From Paraburkholderia lacunae (GTDB taxonomy: Bacteria; Pseudomonadota; Gammaproteobacteria; Burkholderiales; Burkholderiaceae), in the NCBI RefSeq assembly GCF_003353175.1, contig NZ_QHKS01000012.1, positions 1 to 64,000 of the forward strand: a stretch of 64,000 nt of DNA. The letters are read 5' to 3'. Shown here in pieces: positions 42,722 to 51,328 of the stretch (its first letter is position 1; each line of letters starts with the position of its first letter). A program made the translations under genes and the position numbers. The notes beneath the pieces are model-generated. The model ran no database searches, was not told the origin of the DNA, and saw nothing but the letters and a program-made list of their open reading frames with translations.

Positions 42722-45700
42722 TCAATTCGACAGCGACAAATACGGCGAAGTAAGCGGCGTCGGCGGGAACGGCTGCAAGCCGGTTTGCTTGCTGAAGCTG
42801 TAACGCACATACACCGCGGCGAGCCACTCGCGATATTCATAGGCATTGCCGAGCGAAGCCGTCGCGCCGAATGCAAGCTGCGGCGCCAGCTGATATTCGC
42901 CCACGGCGCTCAGCGAATACGACAGGCCGGTCTTGCTCTGGCCGGGATACACCTGGTCGGTCACGACACTGGTGCCGATAGACTTCGCATTCGACGCGGC
43001 ATCGGCCTGGCGGGTGCTACCGTCGTTGAGCGGGAAGTAATTCGATGCGTCCTGACGATAGTGCTGCACGCCGATCGAGCCTTTCACATCATAGGTAAAT
43101 GGGCCGTTGCGGCCGGTCCACTCAACCGGCAGATTCAGGATCACATACTGTTGCGGGCTGAAATAGCCGCCCTGACCATAGGTGAAGTACGACAGATTCT
43201 TGTTGTAATGCATCAGTGTCGTGTTCAGCCCGACCGTGAGCGTCTGATCGGCGTCCTTCAACACGCGCGTGTAGACCCCGCCGCCGCCTTTGACGGCGTT
43301 ATTGGTCACCACGTTGTGACCCGTGAACAGCTGGAAGGAGGCGTTCGTGTACAGGCCGCTCGTGCCGTCGTCCCATGCAAGGCTGCCGCGGCCGCCGTTG
43401 GAGGTGACGCCACCCCATTCGAGACCGGAGGCCGCGTCGTGCGCGCCGGCATAGGACAGCAAACTGTCGGTGACGGCGCGGCGTGCGATGGCCAGCGAAT
43501 ACGACACCTTGTCGGTGATGCCGCCGTTGTACTGCGCGCCGCCCACCACGTTCACTTCGCGAAAGCCGAGCGGCGTTACGCCGACGTCGCCGTCGATATT
43601 GCGGCTTTCATAGCCGAGCGACAGGCCCACGCCGCTCGAAGTCTGGCTGCCGTAGTTGTTCGTTCCGGCCTGCGCCGCCGATTTGGACGCGCTGGTGGAC
43701 AATCCCGCGCCGAAACGCGCGAGCGTCGAGACGCTGCCCGCGGCCGTGCCGGCATCGAGCGTCACCGGCGTCGCCGTCACGACGATATGACCGTTGCCCG
43801 CCTTGATGCGCCCCTCGACCGGCGCTTCGATGTCGGTGAGCGTCGACAGTCCGTCTTCGCCGCTGCGGTTGCGGAACACGATCCCGCCCGACACCGTGCT
43901 CGCCTGCTCGCGATTGATCTGCGCCAGTTCTTCGGCGACGCCGAGCGTTTGCGTATCCGCTGCGCGCGCGTTCCCGGCATTCGACGACGCGTAGTTGCTG
44001 CCGTTGCCGGTGCCGTTTACACCGGGCTGCTGCGGGTAATACGGCTGCGCGTAACCGGTCGGCGGTTGTGGAATGTATAACTGTTGCTGAGCGTAGTAGC
44101 CCTGATTGGTATTCGGCTGCTGCTGCGAATACGGCTGATAAGGCTGCTGCCCGTAGGCCTGCTGCTGCGGCGGGTACGGTTGATAAGGCTGCTGCCCATA
44201 GGCCTGCTGCTGCGGATAAGCCTGCTGACCGTAGTACGGCTGTTGCTGCTGCGCGTAGGCCTGTTGCTGCCCATACGGCGCTTGCGCGTAAGTCTGCTCG
44301 TTGCGGTTCTTGTTCGACGCGCTTTGCTTCTTGCTGGTCGAACGAGTGGTGCTCGCCGTCGAGCCGGTATAACGCGGCTGTTGCGTCGCCCCGGCGTTGG
44401 CCTGCGCTGCGCGCGCGGCCGGCGACATCGGCCAGGGCGTCGCCGTGTAGCCGTCCGGTGCCTGCTGCGGATACGGCGCCGCGGCCTGCTGCGGATAAGC
44501 TGCGTTGTACTGCTGTTGCGGCGCTGGTTGCATCGGCTGCATCGGCGCCTGCGCCTGACCCTGATCCGGATAAGGCTGCAACGGCGCGCCCGACTGGCTC
44601 GACCCGTAGGTCTCCTCGCCGTAGCCGCCCGAGTCGACGCCCGGACGGGGCGCGTTATAAGGCACAGCGGTGGGCGTGGCATTCGGCGCATACGGCTGCG
44701 CGGGCGCCGTGGACGGTGCAACAGAAGGCGCACCATAAGGCGCAACATACGGCGCGGGCTGCGAGGGCGGCGGATAGTTCGGCACGGTCTGCGTCGGCAA
44801 GGAGGACTGCGAATACGGGAGCGAAGCACGCGCGGCATTGAAGCCGCTGCCCGCTAGCGCGGCGTTGTCGGCATCGGTTGGCGTGATGGTGGCGGTTTTG
44901 CCTTCGAACGGATTGGTGCCCGGCAGCGGCGTCGCGCCGAGCCGTGCCGTTGCGGCTTCCCACCCGCGCGGCACGTTGCCCGGCGCGTTGGCGCCCGTGC
45001 GCCCGGCGTTGTTCATCAGCGGCGTGTTGGCGGCGATCAGCGCCCGTTGCAGATAAGTCGACGCGAGCGACAGCTTGCCTTGCGCGCGGTACATGCGGCC
45101 GACCGTAGCCAGCACACCCGGATCGCCGGGCGCGGCAGCGAGAGCCTGCTTCGCGAGCGATTCGGCGTAGCTGAACTGTTTCGCGCCGACCGCGGCGGGG
45201 ATCGTCGCTTGCAGCAGATTCAGGTCGTCGGGCCGGCGCTGGAGCGCGACGCGATAGCTCGCGAGCGCGTTGCGGTCGTCGCCGGCGCTCGAATAGAGGC
45301 GGCCCAGCGCGGCTTGCAGATCGGGATTGTCGGGCATCGCCGCGAGCCACGGCGCGATCACGTCGTAAGCGCTGGCGAGATCGCCGCGCTGACGCACCAC
45401 ATCGCATTGCTTGACGACGATCCCCAGATTCAGATTGTCGAAATCCGTACGTTGCCGCGGCGTCAGTTGCATCGACGCGAGCCGGCGCATCACCATGCCG
45501 AGTTCGGCGTCCTGCCGCGTGGCGGACAGAATGCCGGCGTATTGCAGCAGCAAATCCGGGTTGCCGGGCGCGGCGTTCATCGCGCCGCGCACGAGGCTCA
45601 ATGCACGGTTCGGGTCGCCCGCCTGCTGATAGCCGGTGGCGAGCACGCCGATCAGTTCGGGGCTGTTGCCGGCGACGGGTTCGGCGGCATGCAGCGTCGC

Positions 45701-47524
45701 GAGCGCCTGTTGACGCTGCCCGTTGCGCGCCGTCCGCGTGGCGATGTCGGCCTGCAGATGCACCCACAAACGGTGCTGCAAGGTGGTCATCGCGTCGGTG
45801 CGCTGCGCGGCCGGAATCCGTTCGAGTTGCGCGAGACCCGCTGCCCAGTCCTGCGTTTCCGCCGACAGCAGCGCGCTCGCATACAGCGCGTCGGTCATGT
45901 CCGGATGCGCGGCGAGCAAGCCATCCATCATGCTGCGCGCGTTCGCGACCGCGCCCTGGCGCACGTAGATGCGCGCGAGGTCCAGACGCAGCCAGGGATC
46001 GTCGGGCGTATTGAGCAGCGCGTCTTCGAACAGGCTGCGCGCCGCGCCCAGATCGCCGCGCGCTTCGGCGGCGCGCGCCTGCGCGGCCTGCGCTTCGCCG
46101 CGCAGACGGTTGATGCCGCCGGCCTTCGACTGCTGTGCCGTGTTCAACTGATTGGCGAATTGCAGCGCTTCGTCGCCGCGCCCCTGGGCGGCGAGCGCGC
46201 CGACGAGGCCGCGAATCGCGTCGGGATTGTCGGCCTGGCGGCGCAACGCCATCCGGTACGCCTGCTCCGCGCCGGCGGGATCATGGTTCGCGAGCAGCAT
46301 CTCGCCGAGCAGCACCTGCGCGGTGACGTCGGACGGATTCAGCGCGATCGCGCGTTCGAACAGCGACTTCGCCTTCGCGAATTCGCCGTTGCTGCGTGCG
46401 CCGATCGCGTCGCTGGTGTAGGTCCAGTAGGTCGCGCTATCGAGCGCGGTTTTCCAGCGCGCCGGATTGCCGCTGCGCGAGGCGCGCTCCAGATCGTTGC
46501 GGGCCTCGGCGAAGTGCTCCTGCTTCAACGCGGCGATGCCCATGCCGCCGAGCGCGTCGGTGTCGTTCGGACTGTTCGCCAGCACCGACGAAAACTTCGC
46601 GCGCGCCGTGCCGAGGTCGCCGCGATCGAGCGCGGCGAAACCATCGGCGATGGTGCGCCCGCGCGCATCGACGTTAGCGTTTTCCTGCGCGCGCTCGTGT
46701 GCCGCCTTGTCCTGCTGGACCATCGAATCGAAGCGCGCCTTGACCGCGGCGTCGTCGCTCGCGACTTGCAGATACGCCTGATACAGCGCGGCATCGGACG
46801 GCCGCGCGTCGAGCCACAGCAGCGCCTGGCGCCAGCTTTTCTGCGCCGCCGCGCCGAGCGTGCTGTCGGTGCTGAGCTTTTGCAGCCGCGCGATGCCGTC
46901 GCGGCGCGTGACGTCGCGATAGGTCAGATGCTGCGCATAGGCGAGCGCGTAACGCGGGTCGTCGGGATTGTCGCGCGCCAGTTGTTCGAGACCGCGGCGT
47001 GCCTGATCCCAGCCTTGCGGCGTGGCCGAGAGCGCCTGGTAGTACTCGAGCTGAAGCGCCGGCGTGGCCGGTTTGCCGCTCAGGGCGCGCTGATATTCCT
47101 CTACCGCGCTCGCGCTCTGGCCGCTTTGCGCGAGCCGCCGTGCATCGTTGACAGTTTGGTCGCGCAGACTCGATTCGCCGAGGCGCCGGCCCAGTTCGTC
47201 CAGATTCGGATAGTTCGGCGCGACCGCTTTCAGACGTGCCAGATACTGCTGCGCGCCCGCGCCGTCCTTGCGGTCGGCGAGCACCATGCCCATGCCGAAG
47301 AGCGCATCGGGCTGCTTCGGATCGATACGCAGCACCTTGAGCCAGGCCTGCTCGGCGAGGTCGCCGCGCTGATGCGATTGCCAGTACTTGCCCTGATCGA
47401 TCAGCACGTTCAGCGGATCTTTGGATGCCTGCGCCAACGCGGCAGGCGAGACCGTCGCGACATGGCAGACGGCCGTGAGACTCAGCGCGAAGCGCAATGA
47501 CAACGCAAGGGCGCTCAATCGCAT
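42722..47524 (-). CDS. bcsC: BcsC, cellulose export outer-membrane protein
   Basis: About 1600 residues. A signal peptide (ending near ALA-QASKD) is followed by a long tetratricopeptide array (about 30-890), a low-complexity linker (about 900-1180) and the C-terminal BCSC_C beta-barrel (ending in a region of alternating aromatic residues). The TPRs bind nascent cellulose and the periplasmic scaffold; the barrel conducts the chain across the outer membrane. Typical BcsC proteins are 1150-1300 residues, and the extra length lies in the Pro/Gln/Tyr-rich linker. The ATG at 47524 has TGGAG upstream and overlaps the bcsZ stop by 10 bases. A frame to 48280 is an artefact of overlap. Confidence 0.92.
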   Translation of the reverse strand: MRLSALALSLRFALSLTAVCHVATVSPAALAQASKDPLNVLIDQGKYWQSHQRGDLAEQAWLKVLRIDPKQPDALFGMGMVLADRKDGAGAQQYLARLKAVAPNYPNLDELGRRLGESSLRDQTVNDARRLAQSGQSASAVEEYQRALSGKPATPALQLEYYQALSATPQGWDQARRGLEQLARDNPDDPRYALAYAQHLTYRDVTRRDGIARLQKLSTDSTLGAAAQKSWRQALLWLDARPSDAALYQAYLQVASDDAAVKARFDSMVQQDKAAHERAQENANVDARGRTIADGFAALDRGDLGTARAKFSSVLANSPNDTDALGGMGIAALKQEHFAEARNDLERASRSGNPARWKTALDSATYWTYTSDAIGARSNGEFAKAKSLFERAIALNPSDVTAQVLLGEMLLANHDPAGAEQAYRMALRRQADNPDAIRGLVGALAAQGRGDEALQFANQLNTAQQSKAGGINRLRGEAQAAQARAAEARGDLGAARSLFEDALLNTPDDPWLRLDLARIYVRQGAVANARSMMDGLLAAHPDMTDALYASALLSAETQDWAAGLAQLERIPAAQRTDAMTTLQHRLWVHLQADIATRTARNGQRQQALATLHAAEPVAGNSPELIGVLATGYQQAGDPNRALSLVRGAMNAAPGNPDLLLQYAGILSATRQDAELGMVMRRLASMQLTPRQRTDFDNLNLGIVVKQCDVVRQRGDLASAYDVIAPWLAAMPDNPDLQAALGRLYSSAGDDRNALASYRVALQRRPDDLNLLQATIPAAVGAKQFSYAESLAKQALAAAPGDPGVLATVGRMYRAQGKLSLASTYLQRALIAANTPLMNNAGRTGANAPGNVPRGWEAATARLGATPLPGTNPFEGKTATITPTDADNAALAGSGFNAARASLPYSQSSLPTQTVPNYPPPSQPAPYVAPYGAPSVAPSTAPAQPYAPNATPTAVPYNAPRPGVDSGGYGEETYGSSQSGAPLQPYPDQGQAQAPMQPMQPAPQQQYNAAYPQQAAAPYPQQAPDGYTATPWPMSPAARAAQANAGATQQPRYTGSTASTTRSTSKKQSASNKNRNEQTYAQAPYGQQQAYAQQQQPYYGQQAYPQQQAYGQQPYQPYPPQQQAYGQQPYQPYSQQQPNTNQGYYAQQQLYIPQPPTGYAQPYYPQQPGVNGTGNGSNYASSNAGNARAADTQTLGVAEELAQINREQASTVSGGIVFRNRSGEDGLSTLTDIEAPVEGRIKAGNGHIVVTATPVTLDAGTAAGSVSTLARFGAGLSTSASKSAAQAGTNNYGSQTSSGVGLSLGYESRNIDGDVGVTPLGFREVNVVGGAQYNGGITDKVSYSLAIARRAVTDSLLSYAGAHDAASGLEWGGVTSNGGRGSLAWDDGTSGLYTNASFQLFTGHNVVTNNAVKGGGGVYTRVLKDADQTLTVGLNTTLMHYNKNLSYFTYGQGGYFSPQQYVILNLPVEWTGRNGPFTYDVKGSIGVQHYRQDASNYFPLNDGSTRQADAASNAKSIGTSVVTDQVYPGQSKTGLSYSLSAVGEYQLAPQLAFGATASLGNAYEYREWLAAVYVRYSFSKQTGLQPFPPTPLTSPYLSLSN

Positions 47525-48711
47525 GCAGTTCTCCAGCTCGGCACGAGACGGCCGGTTTCGTCGAAACGATAGCGGCCGTCGATGAATCCGGTGCCGAACA
47601 AGCCCAGCACACGATCGTAATAGACAGGGTCGCGGCCCGGCACAGTGGCGTCGAGCGCAGCCAGATGGGTGCGCGCGAGACCGAGGCCGTGCTCGTCGCC
47701 GAGCGCCTTGAAGTACGGCGCGAGCGCGCCCCAGTAGCTCAACGGTCCTTCGCCGCTCGCCGTCCCGGTGGTCGACGAGACCTTCTCGGGCGGAATGCCG
47801 GTTTGCTCGATTTTCGCGCGCATGCCCCCGAGCGCCGCGAGCCAGGGTTTCGCGAGCGGATCGGCGGGCGACGCGAGACCGGCCCACAGATAAATGCGGA
47901 TCGCGTCGTAGCTGCCGGTGTCGCCGTTCTTCGGATCGACCACGAACTGGCCGTTTTGCCACGCCGCCCAATCGGGTGCGAAACCTTGCGGCGAGGTGGT
48001 CCTGACGAGCCTGTACGCGCTGTCCGCGAGCTTGCTCCACGGGCCGTTCGGCACCTCCCGGGCCAGCGCGCGCAGCACCGGCAGCGGCAGGTAGCTCGGA
48101 TTCAAACGCGTCACGTTGCCGTTCCTGAAGCCCTGCGGCCCAGGCAACAGCATTGGGCCGACGCCCGGCAGTTGCGTCATTTCCTGGCGCGCGATCTGCG
48201 CGGCCAGCGCCTGACCGAGTTGCGTATAACCGGCCTCGTGCCACAGGCGGCCAGCTTGCAGCAGGTTGTAGGCGATCCACAGGTCGGAGTCGGACGCGGA
48301 ATTCGGATCGAGCACGCCGTACGAGCCGTCCGGCTTCTTACCCCATTGCCATGACGGCAGCCGTACGTTCTGTGCGTCGAACTGATTGCCCGCGAGATTG
48401 GTGCGGGTCCAGTTCAGCAAGCGGTCGAAGGTGGCGCGGTCGTTCGCGACCAGCGCGAAGAACATCGCGTACGACTGGCCTTCCGAGGTGGTCTGCTGAG
48501 CCGGCGTCGAGTAATCGATCACGCGGCCATCGGCCTGCACGAAACGCTCGACGAAAGTGCGGTACGCGCTCCAGTCGCCGCATGCGCCGGGCGCGGCCGT
48601 GGTCTGCGCGACCTTCACGATGCTGGCGAAACCCGTGGACGCAGCAAGGCCGAGGCCGATGCCGAGGCCCACGGTCAGCGCCACCCATGTCGTATTGATT
48701 CGAACCTGCAT
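47515..48711 (-). CDS. bcsZ: BcsZ, periplasmic endo-beta-1,4-glucanase (GH8)
   Basis: A 398-residue GH8 cellulase that trims or aligns nascent cellulose. The signal region is a hydrophobic segment about 8-30. Conserved GH8 elements include EGQSYAMFFAL (the catalytic acid Glu), SDSDLWIAYNLL and DAIRIYLWAGL. The start ATG has AGGAC five bases upstream and lies 10 bases after the bcsB stop. The last 10 bases overlap bcsC. Its presence between bcsB and bcsC is standard. Confidence 0.92.
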   Translation of the reverse strand: MQVRINTTWVALTVGLGIGLGLAASTGFASIVKVAQTTAAPGACGDWSAYRTFVERFVQADGRVIDYSTPAQQTTSEGQSYAMFFALVANDRATFDRLLNWTRTNLAGNQFDAQNVRLPSWQWGKKPDGSYGVLDPNSASDSDLWIAYNLLQAGRLWHEAGYTQLGQALAAQIARQEMTQLPGVGPMLLPGPQGFRNGNVTRLNPSYLPLPVLRALAREVPNGPWSKLADSAYRLVRTTSPQGFAPDWAAWQNGQFVVDPKNGDTGSYDAIRIYLWAGLASPADPLAKPWLAALGGMRAKIEQTGIPPEKVSSTTGTASGEGPLSYWGALAPYFKALGDEHGLGLARTHLAALDATVPGRDPVYYDRVLGLFGTGFIDGRYRFDETGRLVPSWRTACD

Positions 48712-48721
48712 GACAGTCCTA

Positions 48722-51325
48722 TTAGTCTTTCAGGCGGCGCGCGGCGATCGAGCGCAGCGTCCGGTAGAACAGGCCGGCGATGACCAGCGCGGCGAGCACG
48801 CCGCCCAGCATCAGCAGCAGCGGATGCGACGACAGCGCCCAGCGCAGATACTCCTGCGGCGACAGGTGGCCGACATAGTACGCCTCGCCGTTCGACGTGA
48901 TCGTCACGGTGCGGCCGTGAATCACGGCCATGGCGCCTTGAATCTGCGGCAGCACGTCGGCGTCGAGCAGGGCGGCGGAGAGATCGGCGTCCGACTGGCC
49001 GGCTGCGCTCACCAGCGCAACGGCGCTGCGGTTCTTCTGCAACGGCGACTCGAAGCCGGTCAGAAGCGCGTCGCCGTTCGAACTCACCAGCGTCAGATCG
49101 GCGCGCGCCGGCGAGCGTTCGACGCCGCGTTCGCCATGCCACCAGTCTTCGAGCTTGAAGACGATATCGGACAGCTGGAAAGTGCGCGCATTGCCGTCGC
49201 TCGAGAACGGCATCGACTTGGCCCAGCGTTGCAGCAGCGGCTGACGGCCGGGCGCGCCGAGAATCAGCAGGTCCTTGCTGGCGAACCGGTCGACGTCGTT
49301 CGAGGTGCCGACGCTCACGCCGGTCACCGGATAGCCGGTCGATGCGCCCATCCGGCCCATCGCCAGCAGGTACAGGCTGTAGTCGCTCGACGTGGCGTCG
49401 TTCGGCAGGATCACCGCGGTTTCGGAGAGGTCGGCCATCCGCGTGAACGGGAAGCCCGTGTTGGCGAACGCCGCCAGATCGGGCAGGGCCATGTAGTGCG
49501 GGAACGACGACAGGTCGATGGTCGAATTCGGATCGATCGCGCCGACCACGTTTTCCAGCAGGGCGCCGTGGCATTCGCCGGTATTCGGAATGTCGTAGAA
49601 GAAATGCAGGCGCACCTGCGCGCGCGGCGTCAGCAGCAGCGGCGGGATATGGACGGTGTGGCGCGCTTCGGCGGTTTTGTCGGGCAACACGCTGGCGAAG
49701 TAACGGCTCAGCTCGAACACCGAGGCCGACTCCGCCGGAATCGGCAGCGCCTGCACGAAGCCGTTGTTGACGCTGATGTTCAGCGACGAACGGTCCCGCA
49801 GCGGGCGCACGGTGTAGCGGTAGCGTAGATCGATCGGCGCGCCTTTGGTGTGCCACATGAACAAATCGGGCGGCACGCGCAGATTCACGCGCACGGCGTC
49901 GGCGTCGTAGCCCGAGACGGTCAGATCGCGCGCGTCGGCGAGTTCGCCGAACCGTACCGGGCGATGGGTCGGCAGCCAGTTCGGCGCGTCGTACGGCACG
50001 CGCGGCGCGAGCTCGGTCAATTGCGTGATCGTCGCGCTCGGACCGGTCAGCGTGTTCTGGCCGATGCCGAGCGCCCTGGCGGCGGTTTTCAGTTCGGCCT
50101 CGGTGCGGCCGAGCACGAGCAGCAGCTTGCCGCGCGCCGGCGCTTCGCGATCCACCACGGCGATCGTCGGCCCGGAGATCGCCGGAATCGTCACGCCTGC
50201 CGGGCGTTGATCGGACGTGGCGAACACCACCGCGTTGCCGGAGAGCGGCGCGCTATCCAGTTGCGTCGGAAACACCGCGCCGCGGTAACCGGCGAGCGCG
50301 CCGAACCACGAAGCCACGATGCCGCCCGCTTCGAGCGTGGCCGCGCCGGGCTGTCGCGGAAACACGAACGGCAACTCCAGGCGCCGCACGTCGCGGCGGT
50401 CGAAGAACGGCTGCGGCAGCGCCGCGAGGTCAGGCTTGCTGGCGAGCGACGCATAGGTCAGATCGAGCGAACTCGCATTGCTGACGGTGGCCCACAGTGA
50501 CGAGTTCGCCGGGTCTTCGCAGCTCTGCGTGTAATGGCCGATCAACTGCACGTTCAGGTGATTGAATTCGCCGATGAAGCGCGGATCGATCGACACTTCG
50601 CGCGCCACCAGCATGCCGGCCTGTTCGTGCGGCACCGGCAGGGTCGCGGCGACTTCACCGTTCAGCAGCACCTTCAGCTGCGAGATATTCGGGAGCAGCG
50701 CAGGCGAATAGCTATAGACCAGATGCAGGACCGCACCGGTCACCACTTCGTCGCTGCGCACGGAAAACGCGACGCCGTTCTGGCCGTCGGTGCCGCGCAG
50801 CTGCAGTGGATCGAGCGCGCCGAGGTCGGTAAAGGTGAGCGTCTGACGGCGGCCGCCCGGCACCAGCGTGCCCGGCTCGGCGGTGGTCGGCGTCCTGATG
50901 CCCAGCGCCTTCACCGACGACGCGGCGAGTGCCGGCGTGGGTGTCGCCAATGGCGCTTGCGCGATCGTGTTCGGATCGAACGGCACGGCGGGGCCCGGCG
51001 CGCGCACGCTGCCGACCCCGGTGGCGACCGTCGCGGCGCCGGTATGAGCGGCCGGCGCCGCAGCGCCTGCGGTGCCGGTGCTTGTGCCAGTGTTTGTGCC
51101 GGTGTTTGTTCCTGTCTCTGCGCCTGCGCGGCTCGATGCCGCCGCCACGGCTTCAGCCGCCGACGCCAGCGGCGCCGTCAACGCGGTCTGCAGGGCGAGC
51201 CAGCACGCAAGACCGCGCATCAGACGTTGCGAGCGGATGTGTCCAGACCGGCACGTTTCCGATTTCATCCCACTGCGCCCGTGGTTCGAGCGTTCGAGGT
51301 TTCCCTTCGCCATCCAGTTGCCCAT
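48722..51325 (-). CDS. bcsB: BcsB, cellulose synthase periplasmic subunit
   Basis: An ~867-residue periplasmic protein with a signal peptide (LACWLALQTALTAPLASA) and a single C-terminal membrane helix (PLLLMLGGVLAALVIAGLFYR). It contacts the BcsA membrane pore and guides the glucan. It carries the BcsB/carbohydrate-binding and flavodoxin-like repeats. A short Gly/Thr repeat (TGTNTGTNTGTSTGT) follows the signal peptide and looks like a flexible spacer. The first ATG is three bases after the bcsA stop; internal starts at 51313 or 51268 are plausible. Confidence 0.9.
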   Translation of the reverse strand: MGNWMAKGNLERSNHGRSGMKSETCRSGHIRSQRLMRGLACWLALQTALTAPLASAAEAVAAASSRAGAETGTNTGTNTGTSTGTAGAAAPAAHTGAATVATGVGSVRAPGPAVPFDPNTIAQAPLATPTPALAASSVKALGIRTPTTAEPGTLVPGGRRQTLTFTDLGALDPLQLRGTDGQNGVAFSVRSDEVVTGAVLHLVYSYSPALLPNISQLKVLLNGEVAATLPVPHEQAGMLVAREVSIDPRFIGEFNHLNVQLIGHYTQSCEDPANSSLWATVSNASSLDLTYASLASKPDLAALPQPFFDRRDVRRLELPFVFPRQPGAATLEAGGIVASWFGALAGYRGAVFPTQLDSAPLSGNAVVFATSDQRPAGVTIPAISGPTIAVVDREAPARGKLLLVLGRTEAELKTAARALGIGQNTLTGPSATITQLTELAPRVPYDAPNWLPTHRPVRFGELADARDLTVSGYDADAVRVNLRVPPDLFMWHTKGAPIDLRYRYTVRPLRDRSSLNISVNNGFVQALPIPAESASVFELSRYFASVLPDKTAEARHTVHIPPLLLTPRAQVRLHFFYDIPNTGECHGALLENVVGAIDPNSTIDLSSFPHYMALPDLAAFANTGFPFTRMADLSETAVILPNDATSSDYSLYLLAMGRMGASTGYPVTGVSVGTSNDVDRFASKDLLILGAPGRQPLLQRWAKSMPFSSDGNARTFQLSDIVFKLEDWWHGERGVERSPARADLTLVSSNGDALLTGFESPLQKNRSAVALVSAAGQSDADLSAALLDADVLPQIQGAMAVIHGRTVTITSNGEAYYVGHLSPQEYLRWALSSHPLLLMLGGVLAALVIAGLFYRTLRSIAARRLKD

Positions 51326-51328
51326 AGA

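Noticed and set aside
42617..44080. A 487-codon + strand open frame opposite the BcsC barrel
   Set aside because: Shadow frame with Arg/Ala/Val bias and no start signal or family resemblance.
45047..47500. An 817-codon + strand open frame opposite bcsC
   Set aside because: It mirrors the TPR-encoding strand in a GC-rich region, has Arg-rich composition and no recognisable domain; bcsC is fully supported on the other strand.
47525..48280. N-terminal extension of bcsC across bcsZ
   Set aside because: It overlaps GH8 motifs in another frame, and a signal peptide plus SD support the start at 47524.
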